A stretch of DNA of 64,000 nt from positions 21,045,083 through 21,109,082 of the forward strand of contig NC_135258.1 of NCBI RefSeq assembly GCF_964204865.1. Reading direction: 5' to 3'. Origin of the DNA: Styela clava. Taxonomy: Eukaryota; Chordata; Ascidiacea; Stolidobranchia; Styelidae. Shown here in pieces: positions 47,901 to 60,611 of this stretch (the stretch's first letter is position 1; each line of letters begins with the position of its first letter). The translations under genes and the position numbers were made by a program. The notes under the pieces were generated by a model, which worked only from the letters and a program-made list of their open reading frames with translations, had not been told where the DNA came from and made no database searches.

Positions 47901-50900
47901 TTGGCACGCGAAGGTGCTCATTATTCATAAACTGGCACGCCGAGTTTAAAAGGTTGCCGACCCCTGGTATTGTAATGACAAGATGAGAAAGGGTAGACAG
48001 AAACGATGTTGGTAGGTTAGTTGAATAGCGTGGTTGCCTATCCTAAATTGTCAACTAGATTAAGTGAGTTATTTGATTTAAACAGTCGTATATGACTTGT
48101 AATATCCACAAATTGATTCTATATTTTCGGTCGAGAATATCCGCTGATAACATCTCAATAGGCTCAATTGGCTACGCCTACTGATAGCTGATATGGCAAA
48201 ATCACATTGTCTTTTTGTAAATATAGCGTACACAATAGCACAGAAATTACTGCTTGCATGTCAGAAAATTTGGTAAATATCGTTTCGATACCCCTGTACC
48301 TCACATTTGCTGAAATTACGTTATCGATCAGTAGTGAGTAGTTTTGTTATCAAGAGTTTGAAAAAAAAACGACCAATTCAAACAGATTTTATTTCCATAT
48401 GGAAGGAAAAGTACTTGTTTGTGAAAAACAAAAGTAAGCCTCAATACTTGGTATGTAGGCAAGTTGTTTCGGTGTAAAAAAATTAAATGTTTGCTTTGAG
48501 AATATTTTCGATGTGTACTTATATTTGCAAAAGCACTTTCTTCGCTATGAGGAGACTGGAGCCTAAATTATACAAAGAGCAGGTTGGAAGACGAAACGTT
48601 AGATGTCTGTTACTGACTGTCAACGACTAACATAAATGTTGATATAAAATTATAGATTCTATATTATAAAACGATTGATTAATAATAATTGATAATAAGT
48701 AATTATCAAATGCATTTGTACATTGAACGATTTTGTTTTATAAGTGTAGTCTTCCTATTTTTGGCACTAATGTGGTTCTCGAACAAACAAAAATAATATC
48801 GTGGACCCAGATGCCGACCACCTTGGACCCCCTTGTCATAGCGCATTTACGAGATTTCTGAAATGTTCGTATCGATTATGTTAATCTGGGTCTTGCAGTT
48901 GACGAAGCGAGCGGCGTAATTTCTTTATGTAAATAATTCGCAAACCTGCTCTGCACGATATGGGTTTGGCGTTTACAGCTAAAACATTCGATGTCAACAG
49001 ACAATATAGCCTACATTTGACGTCATTGAAGGCTGTTCATTAGTGCACAAAATTAAGATTGAACGCGTCTGAGATGTATTGGAACGAGTATTAAACTGAC
49101 TACTAATGCTGACGCAGTCATATCGATCAATTGCGATCAAATTGTTGTGCGGTGTGACTTTTGCTTTGACTTAATCGAACATATATGTATTTGTTTCTGA
49201 TAAAGCACCTCGATCTTACTTTCGGCAAAGTAAAAAAGAAAAAATAACCTACAGCTGCAGTCATCTCCTTCATTAGGGCCTGAGGGTAGATAGTCCCCTT
49301 CGCACCTACATGTGGGTCGATTCAGATTGGAGTCAAAAACACAGCACGCATTTAGTCCGCAAGTAACGCTGTCACATGCATTATCTAAAAAGTATGAATC
49401 ATGCTCAATAGATTTCAGTACCAAACAAGATTTTCAACTTAATAAATATTCAGTTTCATTGTGCGTTCTTTCAGCTAATTTATAATCAACCCATAAAACT
49501 AATGAATAATTGTAGTATGAATTTTTTGAATAGAATTATTTTGAACAGTAAATACAATTTAGCCGATTAATTAGACTGTAGAGCTCTATTTGTGGAATTG
49601 TAAGCAGTTAGTAATTAGAGTTGAAGTATATTAACACTCATCAAATCCACCTTGGACGCAAATTGGTTTTGCAGGATCAAATATGTAACCTTTTGCGCAC
49701 ACACATTCTTCGAAACAGCTTCCTTCATGAACTACACAAATCGTGTTCTCAATTGTACAGACTTTACCACTTTTGCACGTTTGCTCTGAAATCATTTAAG
49801 TTATAGAGAATGATATTTGAATAAAATTGTCGCACAATCATCACGCAATATTTTTATGCCATTTGGAAAATTTTTGGACATGAAATAGTAATCACAGAAA
49901 ATACAGCTTCATTTGAATCTATTGATCGAAGAATTGATGTTGGTATCATACGTATGTAGACACTGACTTAAACTTTTTTATTTAAATTTTAAACCCAAAG
50001 TCTTGTCAAATTTTCGCTAAAATAAATGATGATTGGAAATTTCAATAAGAAAAAATATATATTCTTGGTTTGGCGTCGTCTGCAAAAGCAACATTTCCTG
50101 AGGCCTATGCAGGCCTAATTTTAAAAGTCAGCTCACCGTTTGAAGGTTCTATGGAACGGCATACTTCGCACAATCCCGGTAGAAGCTGCTGGCAAGAAAC
50201 ATCTTCAAGCCAGCCGTAGTCGAACCAATCAGGAGTTAACTTTGCCATTACACAACTCTCCGAAACGTCTCCTGGATGGCCTGGTGACCATTTTGCCGCC
50301 GGTCCAGACACGTCTATAGCGACCTGAGTGACACGCACATATCTAGTAATCAAGTTAGGCAGCCCTAGTATTAAGCGTCTGTGCGAACAAGATTTTAGAT
50401 ATGCAACCGTTGATATTAGCTACTGCATTCTGAAAGATTTAAACATTTATTTATGATCCTCTACGCTCAAATTTGTAATTAAATAGTCGAATTGTTCTTT
50501 TTTAAGGTACACTAATTTTTTATTTCCATTTGTTGAGGGAAAGGTCGAGCACTCAACTAGAAGCAAAAAATTTACATTTGCTCAAAATAAATAAAGCCCA
50601 TTATTCCAGTTTTAAAGGGAATATTTAATATTTTTATATTACAAAAGCAGCACTATTTAATCCATTTATCTTCATCGATTTCGGCATCTTGCTCTCAAAT
50701 ATGCTGCTGCTGGGAAACGACGACTTGGTAATGGATTTTTTTTAACAGTGGAATAGCCATTTAAAACAAAGATATTCAAAATGCTGGAAGCGCATTTTAG
50801 TAAGTCATATATTTATTGATAAAAATGTTTTTAACTCTTTTCATTTAATTAGAATTTTGATAACCAAGTTCAGATATCAGATAAGAGATGGCTAATTGCT

Positions 50901-53784
50901 CATACTCGTAGTATTCACAGATGGTTTTCAAGTTCAAAATATTGTAATTAGTCATATAAATCGTTTCTTACTCCGCGTGCTAAAAAATTCGTTCCCATTT
51001 TTTCAAATCCTGTAAAAACACCAGTCAGTATTTGTCCATTTTGAGTAAAATGGTATAGAAGTTTCCTGCAAAACCCGATTTTTAATATTTTTGAAACAAT
51101 TACCTTTCCATCGGAAAATAACATATAGAATGTTTAAATATATTCAATGGGTTGCTAGAAAAATTAAATAACAGTTTGACAATTTGTCGGTAAAATTCAT
51201 GATTAATCACAATAGTGGAGTAAATACCTGGAAAATATAACGATTTATTAAGCTTTATGTATTTACTGGTAGGATGGCTTATTGGACATAGAAAGTTGAC
51301 TGTGATTGCAATAGTTATTATAATAGATAATTGGTGCCAACGACTTAACGAGCCTTTACGAAGTTGTTATGCGAAGTCATGAGATAACATAATATATATA
51401 TTTCATTTACTTGAGGTTGTTTCCATTATTTATTGCATCAACCGCAAGAACTCCTCCTTTTTGTTCGCAAAGTATTTCACTAACGTGCTGAAATGCCGGA
51501 GGAATGATGAAGTATTCGCAATTGTTTTTTGCAATGAATTTTGGAACCCGAGCAGGAAAATCTAAAACGGATGGGTACATGTACTTGAAAGTAACTTGAA
51601 AAAGAAATATTATTATTAATTAGTATTTCACTTCCATCGCACGCATACGCTGGTGTCTTTTGAATCGCAATATGAAAAAGTTTCTGAGCGCTCATTGAAA
51701 ATCTCTTTGAAAGACATTTAAACTTTCATCGCGCCATGCTTGAGTTATTATGCTCACAATCGGGAATAGGTCATTGATAAAACTTTATAGGTTTGTTAAT
51801 TCAATATAATACTGCATTTGCAATTTTCTATATGCACAATCTATTTTCTTTTTAAAGGGTCGCAAACTTCACTTAAAGCAACTTATTGAAAGCTCACCTA
51901 TTGGTATCTCACAGAGAGCCCGAGATAATATTGTACAAGCTTCATCTTTGAGAAATCCGTCTGTTCTAAGCAACGCACAGTCCTGGTTATTTAGGTCGTC
52001 AGGTTGGGATGGTAACCACGGAGTATAAACTTCATCGGCTAACGCCTGACAAAAGTATTTAAGTATATATACGAATTCGTAAAAAAACATAAGGTTCTAC
52101 ATTGAGTTTAAAAAATTGACAGTTTTGTACTGAGGTCTTTAATTAAAATCACAAAGTAAAATATATTGTGGAGATTTTTTAGTTTGATATACTGAAATTT
52201 GCTTTACTTTTGTCAATCTCATTTGGATAAAACTACGCAATGAAGAAAATATGTAATAAATATTGTTATCTTGGCCATTTTTGATTTATTTTGTCTTATC
52301 ATAAACCAATTAAATAGTTTTGTTCACAAAACATTCAGGTTCCTTTCTCACCCCGTCGTTCCAGTAAAATGTTCCTTCTGTATCTCTGTCTGTGAGCCCC
52401 ACATAAGTTCCACCGAACGCGGCGGAATTTGCAGTTCTAAATAGTGTGAAATGAAAGTACAGTACCTTTACCGACTGTGAAATTTTTCATGAAAATTGTG
52501 TATGTATGTATGTATGTATATATATATATATATATATAGAAAAATTTGCTTCCGTGATAAAAAATTCCTTGTTTTCAAAATTCATGTTTTTTGTTGTTGC
52601 TTGAAACCAGTTTCTTATTCAGAGGAAACGTGTTAACTGTATGAGAAACTTATTTGTCAAGTGCAACTTTCACTGTGAATTTTGGATTGAAATTAATTTT
52701 TATTAACAGTATTAGTATCCTGTTAACACATCTAAGTATGGCTATTATCGTCTACACTGCCAGGTTGAAATTTTTGTAAAAAAGCATTATGCTCACGTAC
52801 AACCAATTTGGATCACGTGGTCCATAAATTGCGAGATGGCCGCCATTTCTTTCGCAAAACAACTGAGCTGAGATATAATTGTAAACTTCAATAGTTTTCA
52901 AGTATTGGTATCCATTTCCACCGTCAGTAAATTCAGGCTTGATCAAACCTGAACATTAAATATTTAATCGCATATGAAAAATAAAAAAGAAGTTTCCGAC
53001 AGTTTTTAAATATAATATATTATCTGATTAAATTCTGTAACTCAATTCGGGCAAGATAGTTTAAATTTACATATACAAATTCAGTTACAAGATGAGATGA
53101 AACCGGCAATATTATCATAAAGGATATATTATGAATAATTGATCAATTTTTCAAATATGTTGGTGCTGTTTCATTACACTATTTATTTTCAGGCAAATGT
53201 GAACCACGTAAAACCATTATCTTAGAAGCATCTATCTGTTTGTTGGAGTTACCTCTTCGCAATTCACCGAACAAACAATTTGAATGGTGCATGTATAATT
53301 CGTAGTAATACCATTCATCTCAACGTAAACGACAGGTCCTGTTTAATTCTTACTGTTTGCTATAGAAAGAGATCTAGACCGTTAAAAAGCATGTCTTCCG
53401 GGTTGAACGATTGGCTGAGGACACATTTCGCTTGATTATAAGTATTAATTGCATCAATAGATAACTTTTGTTATACATTCTTACATAAATCGCAGTTTGT
53501 TCCAAATTTATCGTCCGCACAAGCACAAACTTGGCCATCGGGAGTATTATGACACACACCATCACATCCTGGACAATCTTCGCAAGTCAATGCGGTTGCA
53601 CCTGTAAAGTTTTCAAACATATTGCATTTGTAAAAACGGCACAAATTTAATACAAGACTAGTTGCTGGTTACGGCTCTAACTTTGAATGGGTGAAAGATC
53701 AAGAATAAAGCAAGAGATAAAATGCTTACCTTTGAACACATTGGCAGCAAACATCGAACAAACGAATAACATAGGGAAATGCAT
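41985..53784 (-). CDS. Secreted CTLD-EGF-pentraxin protein, right copy (17 exons)
   Basis: Exons: 53784-53730, 53601-53485, 52948-52801, 52436-52352, 52045-51898, 51561-51411, 51065-50972, 50323-50137, 49785-49651, 49384-49253, 46374-46246, 45682-45545, 45013-44870, 44723-44583, 44065-43937, 43492-43364, 42628-41985. Every exon has the same length as in the left copy except the last, which is three bases longer, giving 901 residues. All splice sites are GT-AG. The architecture is identical: signal peptide, EGF-like, two C-type lectin domains (QPDD kept in the first), eight EGF-like modules, pentraxin domain. No stop, frameshift or lost splice site was seen, so both copies look functional. It converges tail-to-tail with the left copy. 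The role is inferred as for the left copy. Confidence 0.85.
42661..43083. mobile_element. hAT-like non-autonomous element, right arm only
   Basis: A 423-bp insertion with ends TCGTGGTTCTCAAAATGGGC and, reading in from the right, CAGTGGTTTTCAAACTTC. It has a perfect 8-bp target duplication CGTTAGAA (42653-42660 and 43084-43091). It sits in the last intron, 32 bases from the pentraxin exon. The left-arm intron is about 290 bp and lacks it. Confidence 0.83.
46664..47966. mobile_element. hAT-like element of 1.3 kb with a nested MITE, right arm only
   Basis: Inverted ends CAGGGGTCGGCAACC at both sides, with TGGCACGC repeats just inside each end. The intron between exons 49384-49253 and 46374-46246 is about 2.9 kb against about 0.5 kb in the left arm, and this insertion accounts for much of the difference. 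No clean 8-bp duplication was found: the flanks share GTATTG but not at the same offset. No transposase frame. Confidence 0.7.
47435..47666. mobile_element. MITE nested in the hAT-like element
   Basis: About 230 bp, same family as 33420-33650. Left end TATGTGCACCAAGATGGCGG then ACACCGGAAAGTAGAATGTG; right end the near-perfect complement finishing TGCACATACTACGG. The middle has the same TTCCAATTTTCCTTATTTCA-like core as the left-arm copy. Being inside the hAT-like element, it is the younger of the two. Confidence 0.72.
52499..52539. repeat. TGTA/TA microsatellite
   Basis: (TGTA)n passing into (TA)n in the intron between exons 52948-52801 and 52436-52352; absent from the left arm. Confidence 0.85.
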
Positions 53785-54073
53785 AGCTGTTTCGAAACGA
53801 CTCAATTACTAGTTAGTTGAGATAGTTTCTGGTGATAAAATATACAAATGTCAAGTTGGACAGAAATATTCAAATAGAAGAAAAAGTCAATTTTTGCAAT
53901 GTCCTTTGTCCAACTTTGGCAAGATTTCATGATCACTGTGTTGCCATCAGACGGTTTGAAATGAATTCACGGGATCGGTGTAAAATTTATAAATAATGAA
54001 CATCATTATATTATTTATCCCAAAATGATTTAAACCAATCAAAGAAGAATTCCATCTGATATATACTTATAGT

Positions 54074-54531
54074 CCTATGGTTCCCAACTTTATTTCTGAA
54101 TTACCCACTTCCGATTTAAAAAGGGTCTTCATTCCCCACATACTAAACCCTTCAATAAATTTTGATAGGACTTTGTTTAATTGAGTGTAGAAATCAAGAC
54201 CTTTAGTCAGTTTGGAGGTTTTGTTTTAAAGCAAATATTTTTGAGAAAGCTAGTGGATATAGGAAAACGTTGCGATGCACTGCTTTGATTAATTGTCCAT
54301 GTTATCGCCCCTCCGTAATTATATACTCTTTACGAAACAACACGTTTACAAAAACTTCCTTCAAAATCTTAGTTACTTGTTGCCACTATGGTAATATTTC
54401 TTTACTTTGTGTTATTATGTTTTCTATAGTGTAAAATTATTTTGCATTTATTTACAAGTTCGATTATTCCCCACTAACAAACCCTCAATTTCTTCAAGTG
54501 GGGAATTACCCACCGGTTGGGAACAACCGGC
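54074..54531. mobile_element. hAT-like element, right arm only
   Basis: About 458 bp, with GGTTCCCAAC and TTACCCACTT near the left end and their complements at the right (AATTACCCACCGGTTGGGAA). The flanks CTTATAGT and CTTATCAA agree at five of eight bases. Sequence on both sides matches the left arm near 24640-24700, where nothing is inserted. It lies about 300 bp upstream of the right lectin gene. Confidence 0.6.
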
Positions 54532-55258
54532 CTTATCAAAAGTTATTGGGTTGTGAACTTATCGTTTTCTGCAAAACTGACGATCTTACCCCGACCACCT
54601 TATAAAAGTTGACATTGCACGAACAATGCGTCATCAGAAAATGCTAATTGATATTTATTTTAGAAAGTTCAATTTGAGTTTATACGAATACCGGTACTTG
54701 TGTAAATGCCGTACTGCCTTCTTATCGATATACAATGCAACACAAGAATATTATTAGTTCGAAATGTTTAAAGATTTTAACAAACTGGTATCAAGATTAT
54801 TCCTGAATAAATATATAGTGTCTGATTGTTTTTAACTGCTCTTTTTATCGCCGTTTCTTCTTAATGTGTGAATTATTCAGGCATTATTACATGGCGTGTT
54901 CCATTCGTTGCCGATTCAAATTGCTTAGCCAAGTTTCCCCCGAAATTTTATTTGTGGCTTTGTAATAATCTCTTCCCTTCTTTCTGGCACACTATCAATT
55001 TCACGTCATTTTTTTATTCTTACACACTATTCTGACTATTATTTTCCATCGTCCAACCCAAATGATATTGCAAATACTCACTCTTTGACAAAATGAGGGT
55101 GGTTTAATACATTCTTTATATACATTATACAACAGTTTCATCATGGTTGCATACCGCACCGTCTTGTTCTCTATACAAATACTATTCCATGGATTATTTT
55201 CATCAATTTGTTTCTCATATATTCAATCTGTACGGTTCCGGTTCCGGTTGCTCCGATT

Positions 55259-55713
55259 GAAAACTATTGCCGGAAACGAGATAGGAGTGATGAAAAGACT
55301 CCGGTGAAAATGTCTGTTACCTACTCGTGGAATTAAATATCATTATTCTTACGCACAATAGTCAGAAGCTTCATTCAAAATCATTTGATTCCAAACAATT
55401 CAACTATAGCATGAAGTCTATTCATTACATTCGTTTATGATTTGGAAATGCAATTAGTATATCTATATCATTCAGTATCATCATAATTCTTGAATTAAAG
55501 GAAAATGGGAAAACTATTGCCGGAAAACGAGATATGAGTTATAAAAAGACTCAGGTGAAAATGTCTGCTATCTTTACTCGTGGAATTAAATATCATTATT
55601 CTTACGCACAATAGTCAGAAGCTTCCTTCAGAATCATTTGTTCCCAAACAATTCTAATATAACATGAAGTCTATTCATTACATCCATTTAGTATTTGGAA
55701 ATACAATTAGTAT
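55259..55713. repeat. Local direct duplication of about 200-250 bp
   Basis: The segment starting GAAAACTATTGCCGGAAA occurs at 55259-55460 and again at 55509-55713, sharing TACTCGTGGAATTAAATATC and ACGCACAATAGTCAGAAGCT. The left arm has a single diverged version near 23900-24060, so the tandem copy arose in this arm. Confidence 0.75.
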
Positions 55714-57029
55714 AGAGTATAATAGTATAATTTTTGACAATTCAAATGCTATGCCTCAAATGGGAAAGAAGAAAATTATAATACTCGGTTTACATGTCAC
55801 GAGGCAACTTTAAGTATTATTCAACTTTAGGTATATCAGTGCCTACCCGCCCGCCTATCTTATCAAGTAAGTTTTCAAGCACAAATGGTCTGAATTAAAG
55901 GTAATTACAATCGACAACCACATTAATACAAAAAATACTATCAGAGATTTCAATGAAAATTGACTTGACTTAAAATCCAACCCAAAAACATATTTTTTCC
56001 GCCACGCTTCAACTCAGGATGATTGCACATTCAGGTATTTTGCAAGATCCTAACCTGTAGATTTGTAAGGTATGGCCATCTAAGTAGTGGTATTCTCAAG
56101 TTTTAAGTTTATTATGACATCCAGATATAAATATATATAGTAACAAATACGAGTACGCTATTCAAACATGATGACGTAAAAAAGTATTAGCAAAATGAAT
56201 AAACACATTTTCCATGTTAACTCTTTTAACGACAAAATACAGCTATTGTGCATTCTTCGAGAAAACAAATAAGAAAATAATGAACTCTTGTGGCCACCAC
56301 CAAGCCCATAGAGTATAATGAACTAGTTAGGAAATTCTGAAACGGAAAATAGGATCTACTGAGCATTATTAAATGCCTGTCTAAAATATTGTTAGGCGTC
56401 GAAATGTGGGACATCTTATAAAAAAATGTGTTATCAGAGATTACCGTAGTATATTGTATACGAGTATATATTGTTTTGTCGTATGCCACTTAAAAATAGA
56501 TCGAAACCTGTACAATTTAGTGCAAAAATTACAGATTATTAGATGAAGTGAATGAATAAAATATATATTATATTGCTTAAAAATCAGTAGTTTTTGATCA
56601 AGTAAAAACTATATAAAATACCAGATTGAATAAATGATAGTACAAAATTCTGAAACCAAATAAAAACAATGGCATCTAAACATATTTTAATCCTTTTATT
56701 AGAATATCAGTAGAATACAAAGACATATTAAAGTTTTTGTTCCATTTTTTTTGTAACTTGAAAAACAAAAGCCAAAACGATTCAAAATATTTTTTACGAC
56801 AGAACGCGTGAGAAAATTGAAAAACATGCGTATATTATTTAATATGCGCATGCTTTAACTTGTTGATTGTTTTTACTGATGTCCCAGTTCAAGCAGGAAT
56901 TTTGAAGTCGAATATAATCCTCAACTTACAATAATAATGCAACATGTTCTGCATATGATATAAAACATCAACACATAATATATATACATTTAGTCTTCTG
57001 TTTGATAAATTGGATAGATATTTCAACAA

Positions 57030-60000
57030 CTATATTTCTTCAAATTTGATCTTGAAACGTGGCGGAACGTAAACGATGCCGTATGTTCCGTCATCAAACG
57101 ATGGTATTGTTGTTTTGTCATCTGCTGACAAGTTGAAATTCTGCACAATGTGGGTGATGAAAATGAATAACTCCATTTGTGCTAATTGCTCGCCTGCACA
57201 TCCTCGCTTTCCAATAGAAAATGGATTACAGTATTTTGACTTCATGAAAGAACCGTCAACCGGATTAATGAATCGTTCCGGACGGAACTCCTCAGGGTTG
57301 TCAAAATATTTCGGATTGTTGTGAACGACCCACATCGCAGCAAACACCTATTACAAGAATTTGATTTGATTTATTGAAATTGAAACTTGCTTGAAATTGT
57401 TTGTTGAAGTTTTAAGATTAATCAGTATTTATTTTACCGGGGTATGCTTTGGTATCTTGTATCCTTTCACCGTAATTTCATCAGTGGTGCACACGTGTGA
57501 CTGGGCAGCCATAATTGCTTTCCTCATAACTTCGTACAGGAAGGCAACAGTCTTCGGCATTTTTTCACGGTGGCCCATCGTCACAGCGCCGTGTTCTCCT
57601 AGAAATAAAACCAGTCAATAAGAATTTTCAATATATACTTGAAATATTTACTCCCTCATAGTTGAGTAAATTGAAACTAATCTGAATGTACTTGAGACAA
57701 CTCAAAGTATGAAACAATACCGATAAATTATTCATCAGAATCATTATAAGATAAGGCTAATATTTAACGAACCAACAACTTCTTTAATTTCTTCTCTGAT
57801 TTTGTCTTGCCAGTCTGGATGTGAAACAAGACCTACTAATATCCAAACCAGCGTACAAGAAGTGGTTTGCGCTCCTGCATCTAGTAGATCACGAACAGTC
57901 ACGATAAGTTGTTCTTCCTAAATGACAACAAACGTTGAGTCACATAAAAACAATATCTATTCGATCAAAACGAGTTTGATATAAATCACATTAAGTTCAA
58001 TGCAATATAAAATGCAAAATTTCTAAATCAATACAATGGTAGAGAAATATCGAATACTAGGAAAAATCAAAATGTAACTTTTTACATATTATGCTATTAA
58101 TTTACTTTATAAGTAAGATGATCATCGTGACGATGGCACACTGGTAGCTGTGTGGTTGAAAATGAGTAAACATTTAGAGAAAAGTAGATATATCTTGGCA
58201 TTTGAATTGGCGTACAAATGTTGACGCTTTAAATCGGCAATAACTGCTTTTGAAGTAAGTCATATCTTACTGTAAAAGTTCTGTCGTGTCTCTCTTTTTT
58301 CGTTTCTTCGATAAAAGCGTCAATGAAGTCCCGGATGTCGTTTTTATCGTAGGTTAGTTCGTGTTCGTGAATGTACTTTTTGATGGTGTCTGCCGTAGGG
58401 AATAAATTAAAGTGTATTTTAAAACTAATGCTGAATAATTTTAATGTTGAAAGAAACAAATTTCAATCTTTCAAAAAATAGATACGATGTTCGCAAACAG
58501 AATTATATATTAAATATATATATCATTATTATATCACAATACACACCTTGAACGTAGTCAAAATCGGAGACGAAATTTTTAACAACTTTACGAAAAGGTG
58601 GAATATGTCTCAGATATGCACAATATCCCAACAAAATTACGAAGTCACCATCGTCTTGCCACCTGCATTGCAGAAATTGCCATAGGAGTTTAAAAATGTA
58701 CACTGAACAAAACGTACTTCCTGTTTTAAAAAGGTAAACTATATACAGTAACCAGGAAGTATGAGATGACAGGCCGTTGGTTGAAAAAAAAACATTGGAA
58801 GGTTTAAAATGTATTTGAAAGATAATATTTGTTAAAATGTATTTGGTTATAAGTTTAGCGCAATGAATTTACAATTCTTACCCCCTCACTAAATGTTGAA
58901 CGAGTTTTTTGAAATCTTCGTCATCAAAGGCAAACCTCTGTCCCATACAAAATAATGCGGCAACATTGACTGCCATCAAAAGAAACATATCCTGAAAATT
59001 CAGATTATTGATGTTAGCTTCGATAAAATAAAATGACTTTTTCACCTTATTTCTTTCATTTCGATGTTAACAGTCAATTTTGAACTGCGCGTCTTTCAGT
59101 TTAAAGAGGAAAATAAACGTTTTTGACAAAACTCAAACAAACAAAATAAGCGATGACAAATATGATATTTGGGTAATATTCCAGCACATTCATTTTATAC
59201 CTTTGGATCGTACGGATTTCCGCCTTGCTTTTTCAGTTCTGCAATCATATTAGACGATTCATCAAGAACTCTGCTCTCTAAAAGCTTTTTTCCCATTCCA
59301 AGCCTGTTTTGTTTTCAAATTAAATATGGATCTCTCATTTAATTTATATGCCCTTTTTTAACTGCATGAAACCATATACATATAATTAATAATAATTTAT
59401 ATAAAAGAGGGCATTTACGTTGGATCCAACATCTCGTTACTAATAATCACAGCATTTTTCATTTTGCAAGGTTCTGGCAATCTTAAATTTGTTTTGTCAT
59501 GCAAAAAAGGAAATATATTTCTAGTAAAATTATTATTATAGCAATACCTCATGTTAAAAATAGGCACATGACATTGGTCTGGGAATTTCCGTTTCGGCTG
59601 CATTTACTTATATAAAATATTATTATTATGTGTCATATTATGAAAATGGTATTGTGTGTTTCAATCTCGCCAACTTGTTAATAAAAGTATGGATAAAAAA
59701 ACAAATATTTGGCAGTATCTAATAAATTGATTCCATGAATTACCCAGAATGATTTCACATCTTACAAATTTTATATAGCTAATACATAATTCAGCAGACT
59801 TACTTTCTTAAAGTATTCACAACAAATGGTCGATGCACTGTCCAAACTCTTGGTTTGGCAAACAATATTCCATGGCCCTTGGAACAAGCGTCAAGTATAG
59901 GCAGAGGTGGCCTGTTTTCAACTTTGTTTCCTTGTTTTATGAGAACCTATTGAAATGAAGCATAATATGCGAACTGAATATTCTTATTCATTTTATTAAG

Positions 60001-60611
60001 TCTATTTGGAGGAGGTTATAAGTAAGGGGGTTATAAGTATTTGCCATAGGTATCAGTTTACCGAGAATATTTGGAATTTCTTGCCTGGAGATGATATACC
60101 CATTAAAATATTATTGGTGCCGAAATTGAGTAACATTGTGCAGTATTAATATCACGATATGTAAAGGGTGTAAAGTTATCTCTTATGATATCACTGCTCG
60201 TATACAACCTTTATTTCTACATGGGTTAAAACGTTTTGTCACCAGACTAATCTGACAAATCTTTGGAATAGATTGGCTATTATTATTTCATTGTTTATTT
60301 ACTGGATACTTGAACAAATTTTCGAAACTGTAAAAATTGAATAATATATTACACATAATACAAATACAGACCTCGTGGATAACGTCATAATCGGTTAAAA
60401 CCAGGTAATCAGAAGGTCCGACTCTTGCAGAAAATACATTTCCATACTCTTTGCTCCACTCGCGGAACCTTTTTGCCGAATGACCTCTAAGAAACGGTAT
60501 AACTCCAAGCAAAGGAACTCCTTTTGGACCAGGTGGCAAACGACTATCTCTTCGATACCAGTATAAGCAGGACAGCACAATTACAGCGAACGCAACTAGG
60601 ATACTTATCAT
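57030..60611 (-). CDS. Cytochrome P450, CYP2-like (nine exons)
   Basis: Exons: 60611-60372, 59946-59804, 59303-59201, 58991-58882, 58662-58547, 58389-58271, 57917-57773, 57598-57438, 57347-57030. Phases chain to 484 residues, normal for the family. Seen: N-terminal membrane anchor (1-20) and proline hinge LPPGPKGVPLLG, WTVHR C-helix motif (W115, R119), I-helix AGAQTT (291-296), ExxR of the K helix (E348, R351), FRPERF (400-405), and heme loop FSIGKRGCAG with ligand C429. It is therefore a probable ER-bound monooxygenase; exon number and N-terminal style fit clan 2 (CYP2-like). The substrate is unknown. The acidic residue normally before the I-helix threonine is glutamine (Q294). The donor of exon 1 is GTCTGT, less usual than the rest. 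Confidence 0.92.

Larger units (their letters stand above)
41518..56727 (-). repeat. Right arm of the giant inverted duplication
   Basis: Reverse-complement counterpart of 22880-40265. It contains the second 17-exon lectin gene plus about 2.9 kb beyond its 5' end. Insertions private to this arm are hAT-like elements at 42661-43083, 46664-47966 and 54074-54531, an unidentified block of about 0.7 kb near 48305-49035, and a local tandem duplication at 55259-55713. Confidence 0.9.
53785..57029. other. Intergenic region between the right lectin gene and the P450 gene
   Basis: Up to about 56727 this is duplicated sequence shared with 22880-24979; in both arms it is the 5' flank of the lectin gene and should hold its promoter. 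Apart from the hAT-like element and the local duplication no feature was recognised. The remainder up to 57029 would be 3' flank of the P450 gene. Confidence 0.5.
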
